DNA from: JANYHF01 sp031393505
Lineage (GTDB): Bacteria; Pseudomonadota; Alphaproteobacteria; Rhizobiales; Hyphomicrobiaceae
Length of the DNA: 64,000 nt
Assembly (NCBI GenBank): GCA_031393505.1
Contig: JANMVX010000270.1
Coordinates: 12,542-76,541, forward strand
Direction: 5' to 3'
Shown: piece by piece, positions 34,273 through 43,785 of the stretch
How the letters are laid out: every line of letters begins with the position of its first letter
How positions within the stretch are numbered: position 1 is the stretch's first letter
Translations under genes and position numbers: made by a program
Notes under the pieces: generated by a model
The model's input: only the letters and a program-made list of their open reading frames with translations
What the model was told of the DNA's origin: nothing
Databases searched by the model: none

Positions 34273-35610
34273 ATGTTCGAAAAAGTTCTGATTGCCAACC
34301 GGGGCGAGATCGCGTTGCGCATCCAGCGCGCCTGCAAGGAGCTGGGCATCGCGACGGTCGCGGTACATTCCACCGCCGACGCCGACGCCATGCATGTGCG
34401 CCTGGCCGATGAGAGCGTGTGTATCGGCCCGCCGGCCGCGCGCGACAGCTACCTCAATATTCCCGCGCTGATCACGGCCTGCGAAATCACCGGCGCCGAC
34501 GCGGTCCATCCCGGCTACGGGTTCCTCAGCGAAAACGCCAAATTCGCCGAGATCCTGGACGAGCACAAAATCACGTTCATCGGTCCAACGGCAGAACACA
34601 TCCGCATCATGGGCGACAAGATCGCCGCCAAGGACACGGCCAGGAAACTTGGCATTCCGTGCGTTCCTGGTTCGCCGGGCGCGGTCACGACCGATGATGA
34701 GGCGATGGTGATCGCCAAGGAGATCGGCTTTCCCGTACTGGTGAAAGCGGCCTCGGGCGGCGGCGGGCGCGGCATGAAGGTGGCCAAGACACCCGAGGAT
34801 CTTTCCGTCGCGTTGGCCACCGCACGGAGCGAAGCCAAGGCCGCGTTTGGCGACGACGCCGTCTACCTGGAAAAATACCTGACCAAGCCGCGCCATATCG
34901 AAATCCAGGTGCTCGGAGACGGCAAGGGCAACGCGGTCCATCTCGGCGAACGCGACTGCTCCTTGCAACGCCGTCACCAGAAAGTCTGGGAAGAGGCCCC
35001 GTCCCCCGCCCTCAATGCCGACCAGCGCGCCAAGATCGGCGCCACCGTCGCGGCGGCCATGCGGAAATTGAAGTACCGCGGCGTCGGCACAGTCGAGTTT
35101 CTGTTCGAGGATGGAGAGTTCTATTTCATCGAAATGAACACCCGCCTGCAGGTCGAGCACCCGGTGACAGAGGCCATCACCGGCCTTGACCTCGTGATCG
35201 AGCAACTGCGCGTCGCCTCAGGCATGACGCTGCCCTACAAGCAGTCAGACATCACATTTTCCGGCCATTCCATCGAATGCCGCGTCTGCGCGGAAAACCC
35301 AAAAACCTTCCGTCCTTCGCCGGGCAAAATCACCTATTGGCACCCTCCCGGCGGCCTCGGCGTGCGCGTCGATAGCGGCGCCTACCAGGGCTATACGATC
35401 CCGCCTTACTACGACAGTTTGATCGGCAAGCTGATCGTGCACGGCAAAAACCGCAACGAATGCCTGATGCGCCTGCGCCGGGCGCTCAGCGAATTCGTCA
35501 TCGACGGCATCGAGACCACCATCCCGCTGTTCGGCGATCTTGCGTCGCAAAAGGACATCATCGACGGCGAATACAACATTCATTGGCTGGAAAAGCATCT
35601 GGCCGAGTAG
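34273..35610 (+). CDS. accC: Biotin carboxylase subunit of acetyl-CoA carboxylase
   Basis: A 445-residue ATP-grasp enzyme that carboxylates biotin on AccB using bicarbonate and ATP. Visible signatures are EKVLIANRGEIALRIQRAC, the glycine-rich loop KAASGGGGRGMKV, the HIEIQVLGDG block, the metal-binding FEDGEFYFIEMNTRLQVEHPVTE, here its core FYFIEMNTRLQVEHPVTE. Start ATG 34273 is supported by GGCGGGAG; an upstream in-frame ATG at 34240 would overlap accB. The operon accB-accC lacks accD/accA nearby. The gene is full length. A palindromic repeat begins 8 nt after its stop. Confidence 0.97.
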   Translation: MFEKVLIANRGEIALRIQRACKELGIATVAVHSTADADAMHVRLADESVCIGPPAARDSYLNIPALITACEITGADAVHPGYGFLSENAKFAEILDEHKITFIGPTAEHIRIMGDKIAAKDTARKLGIPCVPGSPGAVTTDDEAMVIAKEIGFPVLVKAASGGGGRGMKVAKTPEDLSVALATARSEAKAAFGDDAVYLEKYLTKPRHIEIQVLGDGKGNAVHLGERDCSLQRRHQKVWEEAPSPALNADQRAKIGATVAAAMRKLKYRGVGTVEFLFEDGEFYFIEMNTRLQVEHPVTEAITGLDLVIEQLRVASGMTLPYKQSDITFSGHSIECRVCAENPKTFRPSPGKITYWHPPGGLGVRVDSGAYQGYTIPPYYDSLIGKLIVHGKNRNECLMRLRRALSEFVIDGIETTIPLFGDLASQKDIIDGEYNIHWLEKHLAE

Positions 35611-35617
35611 AGGACGA

Positions 35618-35694
35618 GGTGTCAGACACTTATGGCGCGAACGACGGTGCCAGCAATTCTGACAGTTAATGGCGCGCCAAAAGTGTCTGACACC
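35618..35694. repeat. GTGTCAGACACTT-type palindrome
   Basis: GGTGTCAGACACTT (35618-35631) pairs exactly with AAGTGTCTGACACC (35681-35694), and ATGGCGCG inside pairs with CGCGCC. The right border is followed by CAGTCAAC, the same eight bases found after a CCTGACACC word at 6606-6613. It belongs to the same REP-like class as 6565-6717. It lies between accC and aat. Confidence 0.85.
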
Positions 35695-35785
35695 CAGTCA
35701 ACCATCGGCAGCAATGGTTGATCGTGTGTTGTTTCCACAACTATGCTTCCGGCGGGGCGGAAGCCTCTGCGGACAGAAGCAGGCC

Positions 35786-36469
35786 ATGTCGACCAATCCG
35801 CGTGCGTCCATCGAAATAACGCCAGACGTGCTGCTGCGCGCTTACGCCTGCGGCATCTTTCCGATGGCCGAGAACGCCAACGATCCCGCACTCTATTGGA
35901 TCGAGCCGCAGCAGCGCGGCATCATTCCCATCAACAACATGCAGGTGCACAAGCGCCTCGCCCGCACCATCCGCCAAGACGTTTTCGACGTCCGCATCGA
36001 CACCGATTTTGAGGGCGTCATCGCTGGCTGCGCGGGCCGCAGCGAGGGCCGCAACTCGACCTGGATCAATGGCCGCATCCGCGAACTCTATGGCGAGCTG
36101 TTCGCCATGGGCCACTGCCACACGGTGGAAACATGGCGCGACGGGAAATTAGTCGGCGGCCTCTACGGCGTGCACCTGCACGGCGCCTTCTTCGGCGAGA
36201 GTATGTTCTCCGTCGAGCGCGACGCCAGCAAGACGGCCCTGGTGCACCTTGTGGCGCGCCTGAAAGCGGGTGGCTTCACCCTGCTGGATACGCAATTCGT
36301 CACCGACCACCTGCGCCAATTCGGCGCCGAAGAGATCAACCGGGACCGCTTCCAGCGACTGTTGACTGCGGCCTTGGCGACCGATGCGGACTTCAATCGC
36401 CTGCCGGCGACGGCATCGGGGCAACGGGCGCTGGCGATCGTGCAAGGCCTTGCGGTTCTGCCGGAGTGA
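35786..36469 (+). CDS. aat: Leucyl/phenylalanyl-tRNA--protein transferase
   Basis: A 227-residue enzyme of the N-end rule pathway that transfers Leu or Phe from charged tRNA to proteins with N-terminal Lys or Arg, marking them for ClpS/ClpAP degradation. Signatures are LLRAYACGIFPMAENAND, WIEPQQRGIIPI, STWINGRIRELYGELF, GHCHTVETWRDGKLVGGLYGV and FFGESMFSVERDASKTALVHL. Start ATG 35786 with GCAGG upstream; an earlier frame to 35669 looks non-coding. Length fits the family. The downstream 254-bp gap has a small CAGACG/CGTCTG hairpin near 36476 but no clear terminator. Confidence 0.96.
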   Translation: MSTNPRASIEITPDVLLRAYACGIFPMAENANDPALYWIEPQQRGIIPINNMQVHKRLARTIRQDVFDVRIDTDFEGVIAGCAGRSEGRNSTWINGRIRELYGELFAMGHCHTVETWRDGKLVGGLYGVHLHGAFFGESMFSVERDASKTALVHLVARLKAGGFTLLDTQFVTDHLRQFGAEEINRDRFQRLLTAALATDADFNRLPATASGQRALAIVQGLAVLPE

Positions 36470-36723
36470 TTTTTCAGACGCGGCGTCTGTGGTTTCCGTC
36501 CCCTTAACAACGATTTGGGCCGAGGAGCTTAGAGCGCCTCTGAACACTGGCCTTGCCGTCACCGGCATGCTAGCACCGCTGCGATGCAAAGCGCCGGACG
36601 GAGCCACCGCCCGGCAACACGCGTTCGGCCCTTATTATGCTTGGTTACGTGGTTAGGCCTGTCGAGGCTCGCACGAATTAGCTCCGGCGCCCGGCGCCCC
36701 GTCTCCAGAGTATCGCCCTCGGC

Positions 36724-37851
36724 ATGGTCTACACGCTCGCCCTGCGCAATTTCATTCACGACCGCGTCAGTCTGATCGTCACGCTGGTCGGGATCGTGTT
36801 TTCCGTCGTGCTGATGGCGATCCAGATCGGCCTCTACTACGGTTCGCAGCAGGTCATCACCGGCATGATCGACCACTCCGGCGCACAACTCTGGATCGTG
36901 CCGATCGGCGCGCAGAGTTTTGATGACTCCGCGCTGCTGAAAGGGGGCGAGAAATACGCCGCCCTGTCGCGACCGGGCGTCGCCTCCGCCATCGACCTGG
37001 GCGTGCAGACCATGGGCTGGAAACGCGCCGACGGCGCCCAACAGGTGGTTGTGGTGGTCGGCACCGATCCCTCCGACCAGGGCCTGGCCGCCTGGAACCT
37101 CATCGAAGGCACAGCCAACGACATCTACAAGCCGAACGGCATCATCGCCGACAAGGCCTATTTGGCGGATCTGCAACTCAAGGCGATTGGCGAGTCCGGC
37201 GAGATCAACGGCCAGCGCGTCGTGCTGGTGGGGATCACGGATCATATCCGCTCGTTCACGACGCTGCCCTATCTTTTCACCTCGTTGAACCGTGCGCGCA
37301 TCCTCATGCAGGCGGGTCCCAATCAGTCCGGCTTCGTGATGATCAAGCTGAAGCCGGACACCAATCCCGAAGCGGTGCGCGCTGACCTGCAAAAATCCAT
37401 CCGCGATGTCGATGTGCTCACCAACGAAGAGTTCCGGGATCGCAGCATCCACCACTGGCTGTTTGCGACGGGAGCGGGCGCGGCGCTGATCGCGGGAGCG
37501 GTCCTTGGACTGATCGTCGGCGTCGTGGTGGTGGCGCAGACACTTTATGCCAGCACCAAGGACCACCTCAACGAGTTCGCCACTTTGCGCGCGCTGGGCG
37601 CATCGTCCGGTTACATCATAAAGGTCATCCTGGTGCAGGCGGTGCTCAGCGCCGTCATCGGTTACGCCATTGGCATGATCGAAGCGCTGGTCATCATCTG
37701 GGCCACGCGCGACACGCAGCTGACCATTCTGTTGACGCCCTGGTTGGCGTTCGCGCTGTTCCTGATCACGCTGGCCATGTGCGTTTTTTCGGCCATTTCC
37801 GCCATCGTCAAGGTCACCCGCATCGATCCCGCCATGGTGTTCTCGCGATGA
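36724..37851 (+). CDS. DevC/FtsX-like ABC exporter permease
   Basis: A 375-residue permease of the MacB/FtsX class, DevC type. It has an N-terminal TM (IVTLVGIVFSVVLMAIQIGL), a large periplasmic domain (about residues 40-255), and three C-terminal TMs ending VTRIDPAMVFSR. With the ATPase (overlap ATGA at 37848) and HlyD-like adaptor (overlap ATGA at 38579) it forms a three-gene unit of the DevBCA type, which exports envelope lipids or peptides in some bacteria. Substrate is unknown here. Start ATG 36724 gives the expected MVYTLALRNFIHDR beginning. Confidence 0.9.
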   Translation: MVYTLALRNFIHDRVSLIVTLVGIVFSVVLMAIQIGLYYGSQQVITGMIDHSGAQLWIVPIGAQSFDDSALLKGGEKYAALSRPGVASAIDLGVQTMGWKRADGAQQVVVVVGTDPSDQGLAAWNLIEGTANDIYKPNGIIADKAYLADLQLKAIGESGEINGQRVVLVGITDHIRSFTTLPYLFTSLNRARILMQAGPNQSGFVMIKLKPDTNPEAVRADLQKSIRDVDVLTNEEFRDRSIHHWLFATGAGAALIAGAVLGLIVGVVVVAQTLYASTKDHLNEFATLRALGASSGYIIKVILVQAVLSAVIGYAIGMIEALVIIWATRDTQLTILLTPWLAFALFLITLAMCVFSAISAIVKVTRIDPAMVFSR

Positions 37852-38582
37852 GCCAGGAACCGACCAGTCCGATCATGCTGAACGCCAAAGGCATTACGCG
37901 CGTGCTCGGCGAGGGGGCGGGCCAGGTGCAGGCGCTCAAGGGCGTCGATCTGGCGTTGCGCGCCGGCGAGTTGACCCTGCTCATGGGCCCGTCGGGCAGC
38001 GGCAAGACGACATTGCTGTCGATCTTCGGTTGCATCCTTCAACCGACGTCCGGCGACCTGTCGCTGGTAGGGCGCCCGACGGCAGGATTGAAGGCGGAAC
38101 AGTTGGCAGATCTCAGACGTCAACACATCGGTTTCATCTTCCAATCCTACAATTTGTTCCCGACGCTGACGGCCATCGAGAACGTGATGCTGGCGCTGGA
38201 CGTACGGCGCAAGCATGCCGACGACCGGCGCGCAGCCGCGCAAAAGGTCCTTGAGGGCGTCGGCCTCGGACACCGTTTGACGGCCTATCCCAGAAAAATG
38301 TCGGGCGGCGAGCGCCAGCGCGTCGCCATCGCCCGCTCGCTGGTGGGCGATCCCTCCCTGATCCTGGCCGACGAGCCGACGGCTGCACTCGACAGCGACA
38401 ATGGCAAGGCGGTGATGGAGCTTTTGTCCGGCATCGCACAGGACCAGAGCCGTGCGGTTTTTGTCGTTACCCACGATTCGCGAATTGTACCTTTTGCCGA
38501 CCGCATTGTGAAAATTGAAGACGGAAAACTTGTCAGCGATGAACGCCACTGGCGTCCCAAGCCCAGCGTGAGGAAATCATGA
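37848..38582 (+). CDS. ABC transporter ATPase (DevA/LolD-like)
   Basis: A 244-residue ATPase. Walker A is GPSGSGKTTL, the Q-loop is GFIFQSYNLFPTLTA, the signature is MSGGERQRVAIAR, Walker B is LILADEPTAALD and the H-loop is VVTHDSR. The composition is that of the LolD/MacB/DevA subfamily working with FtsX-like permeases. The ATG overlaps the permease stop by 4 bp and its own stop overlaps the adaptor start by 4 bp, so the three genes are translationally coupled. Confidence 0.95.
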   Translation: MSQEPTSPIMLNAKGITRVLGEGAGQVQALKGVDLALRAGELTLLMGPSGSGKTTLLSIFGCILQPTSGDLSLVGRPTAGLKAEQLADLRRQHIGFIFQSYNLFPTLTAIENVMLALDVRRKHADDRRAAAQKVLEGVGLGHRLTAYPRKMSGGERQRVAIARSLVGDPSLILADEPTAALDSDNGKAVMELLSGIAQDQSRAVFVVTHDSRIVPFADRIVKIEDGKLVSDERHWRPKPSVRKS

Positions 38583-39709
38583 CCAAGACCAACAAAGCGA
38601 CGCTTGCCGCTCTCTGCCTCTTGATCCCAGCCACCATTTCCGTGTCGGAATGGACCGGCGGCCGTTTCGACGCCAGCGCCGCTGAGCAGCCCGCCAACGC
38701 CGAAGCCCTGGGCGCCGCCGAGGGCGCCGAATGGGTCGCGTCTGCGCCTGGACGGGTGGAACCCAAAGGCGGCGAGATTGTCATCGGCGCCACCATGAGC
38801 GGGCGCGTCGTTGCGGTGCAAGTTGAAGAGAGCCAGAAGGTGTCGCGCGGCGACATTCTGGTGCAGCTCGACGACGAGGGGATGGCGGCCCGCTTCCAGG
38901 CCTCGCGCATTGAAGCGCTGCGCGCTAAGAAGGATCGCGACGACAATGGCGGCGGCGACAGCGAATATCGCGTCACCGAGGACGATATTTCCAATGCCGA
39001 GCTCGCGCTCTGGAACGCGCGCGATGTTCTTGACCGGGCGGCCGGCAAGCGGCGTTCGGGCGAGAATACGCCGAGTGATCTGGATGAGGCGCGCAAGTCC
39101 TATGTCGCGGCTGTTGCGCTGCTGGTGACAAAACGCGATGCGCTGGTCGATCTGCAGAGCCGCAAGAAGCGCCCGAACCCGAACCGCCAGGAATCGGCAC
39201 TGGCGGCGGCCCGCTCCGAGCAGTCGATTGCGGCGGCGCTGGTTGAAAAGACCCATATTCGCGCGCCCATTGACGGGACCGTGCTCAAAGTCGCCGCCAA
39301 GGTCGGCGCGACGGTGGCGCCGTCGCCCGATCTGGTGCTGGTCACCATGGGCGATCTGGCAAAACTGCGCGTAAAGGCCGAAGTGGACGAGCGCGATGTC
39401 GGCCGCGTGAAAGCGGGACAGGCCGCCATCGTGCGCGCCGACGCGTTTCAGGGGCAGGACTTCACCGGCAAGGTGACGAGCATTGCGCCCGCCCTGTCCT
39501 CGCCGGGCCTGCGCGACCGAGGCGCGGCGCGTCGCACCGACGTCGACGTGCTGGAGATCTTCGTCGATCTCGACGCCGATACGCCGTTGATCCCAGGGCT
39601 GCGTGTTGACGTATTTTTCAAGTCGGCGACACCAGCGGGGACGACGCCCGCGGCTGCCGGAGCAACTGGCGCCACCGCAACTGCGGTCGAAAAGCACAAG
39701 GCGCCCTAG
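38579..39709 (+). CDS. HlyD-family adaptor (DevB-like)
   Basis: A 376-residue periplasmic adaptor with an N-terminal signal/TM (ATLAALCLLIPATISV), then a lipoyl-like half motif (VIGATMSGRVVAVQVEESQK), a helical hairpin that includes a polar stretch (DDNGGGDSEYRVTEDD), the second half motif (THIRAPIDGTVLKVAAKVGA) and a beta-barrel. It should connect the DevC/DevA exporter to an outer-membrane channel. The C-terminus is Ala/Thr-rich and disordered. Its stop is convergent with the hpf gene, 79 bp apart. Confidence 0.92.
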   Translation: MTKTNKATLAALCLLIPATISVSEWTGGRFDASAAEQPANAEALGAAEGAEWVASAPGRVEPKGGEIVIGATMSGRVVAVQVEESQKVSRGDILVQLDDEGMAARFQASRIEALRAKKDRDDNGGGDSEYRVTEDDISNAELALWNARDVLDRAAGKRRSGENTPSDLDEARKSYVAAVALLVTKRDALVDLQSRKKRPNPNRQESALAAARSEQSIAAALVEKTHIRAPIDGTVLKVAAKVGATVAPSPDLVLVTMGDLAKLRVKAEVDERDVGRVKAGQAAIVRADAFQGQDFTGKVTSIAPALSSPGLRDRGAARRTDVDVLEIFVDLDADTPLIPGLRVDVFFKSATPAGTTPAAAGATGATATAVEKHKAP

Positions 39710-39788
39710 GTTGACCAACGCCGACCGACCATACTGTTGCGTACGGTACGGCGGCGGTCGTCGTCGCTGCGACCTTTCGGTATGCCCA

Positions 39789-40163
39789 TCACCCCCCTGG
39801 CTCGCCGGCCCCGTTCGCAGCATGCGTCTTGATCTTGCCGTGCCGGACGTCGCCGATTTCGCGCAACTGCCGCCGGGCCGCATCGAAGGCGTCGCGGATC
39901 GCGACATAAACGTCTTCGTGCGCATGATTGGCTTCCGGCTCATGGCTGACCATCAGGTCTGGCTTGCCGGGCAGGCCGATGTTGATCTTGACGTGGTAGA
40001 TCTTGCCCTTGTGGTGGTTGCGGTGCGGAGCCTCGATGATCACGCGCAGATGCGTGACCCGATCGGTAAGGCGCTCCAGCGACGCCATGCGTTCGGACAC
40101 CTTGTCCTTGATGGCGTCCGATGGCTCCATGTTGCGAAACAGGGTCTCGGCGACGACGGCCAT
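39789..40163 (-). CDS. hpf: Ribosome hibernation promoting factor, HPF/RaiA family (short form)
   Basis: A 124-residue protein with the beta-alpha-beta-beta-beta-alpha fold of HPF/YfiA: AETLFRNMEPSDAIKDKVSE, HLRVIIEAPHRNHHKGKIYH, then VKINIGLPGKP and VYVAIRDAFDAARRQL. It binds the 30S decoding region in stationary phase and suppresses translation. Start ATG 40163 has a perfect AAGGAGG at proper distance. It lacks the C-terminal dimerisation domain of the long form, so it would act as a short HPF or YfiA-like factor. The C-terminal tail is Gly/Ala-rich. Confidence 0.92.
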   Translation of the reverse strand: MAVVAETLFRNMEPSDAIKDKVSERMASLERLTDRVTHLRVIIEAPHRNHHKGKIYHVKINIGLPGKPDLMVSHEPEANHAHEDVYVAIRDAFDAARRQLREIGDVRHGKIKTHAANGAGEPGG

Positions 40164-40280
40164 GCGTGTTCCTCCTTGGTTTGAAATGGACCTCTGGGAA
40201 ACGAAAGCGTCGGAACAAGTGTGCGCCTGAGCGGGGATCGGCGTCAACCACCGTCAGGGGCGTTGGCTTTTGTTGGTCGC

Positions 40281-43200
40281 TCAATGGAAGTCCCTCGATT
40301 TTGGCAATATGCGGACGTTGCGGGGGTGGGTGCGAGGTGGCGCCGCTTCCGGCCGGCTCCCCGTTGGTGAATCGGAAGCGGCAAGCAAAGATGAGCTTCT
40401 GGCTGAGCCGGGATTGGGTCTGAGCACCTCGTCGGCATTGGCGATCGGAATCGGCATAAGGGGAGAATCCACGACCAGCCGCAGCAGCCAGGCGCTGCGA
40501 TCCTCCAGATGCTCCGAGATCAGATGAATAATGTCCTGGTGGCGCTGGATGCGGCCGCGGATCAGCACCAGCCGCGCCCCCATCACCACCTTGCGGTAGC
40601 GCTCCAGCACCTGCGGCCAGACCACGGCGTTGGCCACCCCTGTCTCATCCTCCAGCGTCATGAACACCACCCCTTTGGCGGTGCCCGGCCGCTGGCGGAT
40701 CAGGATCACGCCGGCGATGGAGACGCGGCGCCCATTGGGCAGTTTGCGCAGGTCGGCGCAGGCCGCGACGCCATCGCGCCGGAATTGCGCGCGTAAAAAA
40801 CTCATGGGATGCGCCTTCAGGGAGAGGCGCAAGGTCTGGTAGTCGTTCACCACATGCTCCGACAGCGCCATTTCGGGCAGCGCCACGGCCGCGTCCGCCC
40901 CCATCTCGGCGGCGTCGGCCCAGTTGAAGAGCGGCAACGGCAGCGCGGGCGGCAGCGCGCGCACCTCCCAGAGCGCCTGACGCCGGTCCAGCCCCATGGA
41001 GCGGAAGGCGTCGGCGGCGGCGAGGCGTTCGAGTGTGGCGGTCTGGATGCGGGCGCGGGTGCGCAAGTTGTCGGGGGTGGTAAAGAGAAGTCGTGAAGTC
41101 GTGAAATCGCCAAGTCGCCAAATCGGGTTGGAGGTCTCGTCGGAGCCCTTCTGCCCTGTCGCCAGCACGACTTCACGACTTGGCGATTTCACGACTTCAC
41201 GACTCTTTACAAGCCGCACCACCTCGTCTTCCCGAAGGCCATCGACCTGCCGCAATCCCAGCCGCAGCGCCCAGCCGCCTTTGCCATCGGTTTCCAGCGT
41301 CGAATCCCAATCGCTGTGGTTGACGTCGGCTTCGCGGGCCGCGACGCCGTGCTCGCGGGCGTCGCGCACGATCTGGGCGGGGGCGTAAAAGCCCATCGGC
41401 TGCGAGTTGAGGAGCGCCGCTGCAAAAGCCGCCGGGTAATGGCATTTCAACCAGGACGAGACATAGACCAGCAGCGCGAAGCTGGCGGCGTGGCTTTCCG
41501 GAAAGCCGTAATCGCCAAAGCCCTTGATCTGATTGAAGCAGCGCTGGGCGAAGTCGGCGGTGTAGCCGCGCGCCACCATGCGTGAGACCATCTTGTCTTC
41601 CAGCGTATGGATGGTGCCCTTGCGCCGGAAGGTGGCCATGGCGCGGCGCAGCTCGTTGGCCTCGCTTGAGGAAAATTTCGCCGCCTCCATGGCGATGCGC
41701 ATGGCCTGCTCCTGGAACAGCGGCACGCCTTTGGTCTTACCCAGGATCTGGCGCAGTTCATCGGCGGGGCCGTGCTTAGGGTCGGGCGAGGGATAGGTCT
41801 CGGGCTCGACGCCATCGCGCCGGCGCAGGTACGGATGCACCATGTCGCCCTGGATGGGACCGGGGCGCACGATCGCCACTTCGATGACGAGGTCATAGAA
41901 ACAGCGTGGTTTCAGCCGCGGCAGCATGTTCATCTGCGCCCGGCTCTCGACCTGGAACACGCCCACCGAGTCCGCCCGGCACAGCATGTCGTAGACGGCC
42001 GGGTCTTCGCGCGGGACCGTGGCGAGCGAGTGGTGCACGCCGTAATGCCTGGCCAGCAACTCAAAGCCCTTGCGGATGCAGGTAAGCATCCCCAGGCCCA
42101 GCACATCGACCTTCAAGAGGCCCATGGCGTCGAGATCGTCCTTGTCCCACTCGATATTGGTGCGGTCCTCCATGGCGGCATTGCCAATGGGTACGACTTC
42201 CGAAAGCGGTCCGCGCGTGAGCACGAAGCCGCCGACATGCTGAGAGAGATGGCGCGGAAACCCCATCAGCTCGTGCGTGAGTTCGATGACACGGGCGAGC
42301 CTGGGATCGGCGGGATCGAGCCCGGCCTCGCGGATGTGCTTTTCCGGCAGGACGCCACCCGAGCGCGTCCCCCACACCATCCCCGAAAGGGCCGCGACCG
42401 TGTCTTCCGAAAGCCCCATGGCCTTGCCCACCTCGCGCACCGCCGAGCGGGCGCGGTAGCAGATGACGGTGGCGGCCAGCCCTGCCCGCTCCCGCCCATA
42501 GCGGGCATAGATGTACTGGATCACCTCCTCGCGCCGCTCGTGCTCGAAATCGACGTCGATGTCGGGCGGCTCCTGGCGCTCGGGGGAGATGAAGCGCTCG
42601 AACAGCAGGTCGACCTCGACCGGGTTCACCGAGGTTATGCCGAGCGCATAGCAGACCGCCGAATTGGCCGCCGAGCCGCGTCCCTGGCACAGAATGCCCT
42701 GCGAGCGCGCATAATGGACGATGTCGTGCACGGTGAGGAAATAGGGCGCATACTTCAGTTGCGCGATGAGATCGAGTTCCTTGGCGATGACCGCCGCGAT
42801 CTTGTCCGGCACGCCGTCCGGATAGCGCCAGGCCACACCCTCCCGCGTCAGATCCTCCAGATGGCCCTGCGGCGTCTTACCAGCGGGGATGGGTTCGTCC
42901 GGGTACTCATAGACCAACTCTGAAAGCGAAAATCGGCAGGCCTCCATGACCTCGATGGTATGGGCGAGCGCCGCCTCATGGCCGCGAAACAGGCGGGCCA
43001 TCTCCTGGGGCGATTTCAGGTGCCGCTCGGCATTGGCTTCCAGTTCGAGGCCCGCGTCAGCGACGGTGCATTTTTCGCGGATGGCGCTCAGCACATCCTG
43101 CAAGGGGCGGCGGTGCGGGGCGTGATAGAGCACGTCGTTGGTGGCGATCAGCGGTGTGACGCAGCAGGTCGCGAGGGCGGCGAGCGCTGCGATCCTCGCC

Positions 43201-43781
43201 CGGTCTTCTCCACGGTAGCGATGGCTGGCGGCCAGATAGACGGAGGCAGGAGCGAGGCTGCGTCTGATGCGCACAAGCGCGGCGGCGAATGGCGTGGGAT
43301 CGCGCCGCTCCTGCGCCTCGACCTCGCGCCAATCCCAATCGGGCGGCGGCAGGCTAAGGAAAATCTGCCCCTCGGCATGCGCCGCCACATCGTCCAGGCC
43401 GAGCCGGCACTCGCCCTTGCCGGCGCGCCGCTGTCCCAGCGTCAGCAACCGGCTGAGCCTCCCATAGGCCGCCCGGTCCGTGGGCAGACAGATCAGACTC
43501 GGGGCGTCGGTGAGATCGAGCCGCGCCCCGACGATGAGGCGCATATCGGCCTCCTTGGCCGCCAGATAGGCGCGCGCGACACCGGCAAGCGTGTTGCGAT
43601 CCGTGACCGCGATGGCGCTGAGCCCGCGCGCTTTGGCGGTGGCCACCAATTCCTCGGCATGCGAGCCTCCTTCCAAGAACGTGAAATTGGTCGTGACCTG
43701 CAGCTCGGCATAGACCGGGCCGGCATCTTTGGGCTTATGACGCACCCCTGAGGTTTGGTTCCACGCACTCACAGCAGCCAT
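40281..43781 (-). CDS. dnaE2: Error-prone DNA polymerase DnaE2 (ImuC)
   Basis: A 1166-residue C-family polymerase of the ImuC/DnaE2 type used in damage tolerance. It has a PHP domain at the N-terminus (AELQVTTNFTFLEGGSHAEE), a palm core with PDIDVDFEHERREEVIQYIY, the VCYALGITSVNPVE block, and an OB-fold near the C-terminus (GVILIRQRPGTAKGVVFMTLEDETG). Usually it is encoded with imuA and imuB; neither is adjacent here. About residues 858-900 are encoded by a 129-bp palindrome that shares no similarity with the family, which normally has a short region there. LexA-like half-sites lie just upstream of ATG 43781. Confidence 0.94.
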   Translation of the reverse strand: MAAVSAWNQTSGVRHKPKDAGPVYAELQVTTNFTFLEGGSHAEELVATAKARGLSAIAVTDRNTLAGVARAYLAAKEADMRLIVGARLDLTDAPSLICLPTDRAAYGRLSRLLTLGQRRAGKGECRLGLDDVAAHAEGQIFLSLPPPDWDWREVEAQERRDPTPFAAALVRIRRSLAPASVYLAASHRYRGEDRARIAALAALATCCVTPLIATNDVLYHAPHRRPLQDVLSAIREKCTVADAGLELEANAERHLKSPQEMARLFRGHEAALAHTIEVMEACRFSLSELVYEYPDEPIPAGKTPQGHLEDLTREGVAWRYPDGVPDKIAAVIAKELDLIAQLKYAPYFLTVHDIVHYARSQGILCQGRGSAANSAVCYALGITSVNPVEVDLLFERFISPERQEPPDIDVDFEHERREEVIQYIYARYGRERAGLAATVICYRARSAVREVGKAMGLSEDTVAALSGMVWGTRSGGVLPEKHIREAGLDPADPRLARVIELTHELMGFPRHLSQHVGGFVLTRGPLSEVVPIGNAAMEDRTNIEWDKDDLDAMGLLKVDVLGLGMLTCIRKGFELLARHYGVHHSLATVPREDPAVYDMLCRADSVGVFQVESRAQMNMLPRLKPRCFYDLVIEVAIVRPGPIQGDMVHPYLRRRDGVEPETYPSPDPKHGPADELRQILGKTKGVPLFQEQAMRIAMEAAKFSSSEANELRRAMATFRRKGTIHTLEDKMVSRMVARGYTADFAQRCFNQIKGFGDYGFPESHAASFALLVYVSSWLKCHYPAAFAAALLNSQPMGFYAPAQIVRDAREHGVAAREADVNHSDWDSTLETDGKGGWALRLGLRQVDGLREDEVVRLVKSREVVKSPSREVVLATGQKGSDETSNPIWRLGDFTTSRLLFTTPDNLRTRARIQTATLERLAAADAFRSMGLDRRQALWEVRALPPALPLPLFNWADAAEMGADAAVALPEMALSEHVVNDYQTLRLSLKAHPMSFLRAQFRRDGVAACADLRKLPNGRRVSIAGVILIRQRPGTAKGVVFMTLEDETGVANAVVWPQVLERYRKVVMGARLVLIRGRIQRHQDIIHLISEHLEDRSAWLLRLVVDSPLMPIPIANADEVLRPNPGSARSSSLLAASDSPTGSRPEAAPPRTHPRNVRILPKSRDFH
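41081..41209. repeat. In-frame palindromic insertion in dnaE2
   Basis: Left arm 41081-41117 and right arm 41176-41209 are near-perfect reverse complements (one 3-base insertion), built from tandem GTCGTGAA units: GTCGTGAAGTCGTGAAATCG. The element starts TAAAGAG and ends CTCTTTA. Its length, 129 bp, is exactly 43 codons, so the dnaE2 frame is kept; it encodes a peptide such as KSREVVKSPSREVVLATG. It is not a usual part of DnaE2. Confidence 0.88.
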
Positions 43782-43785
43782 CCAA

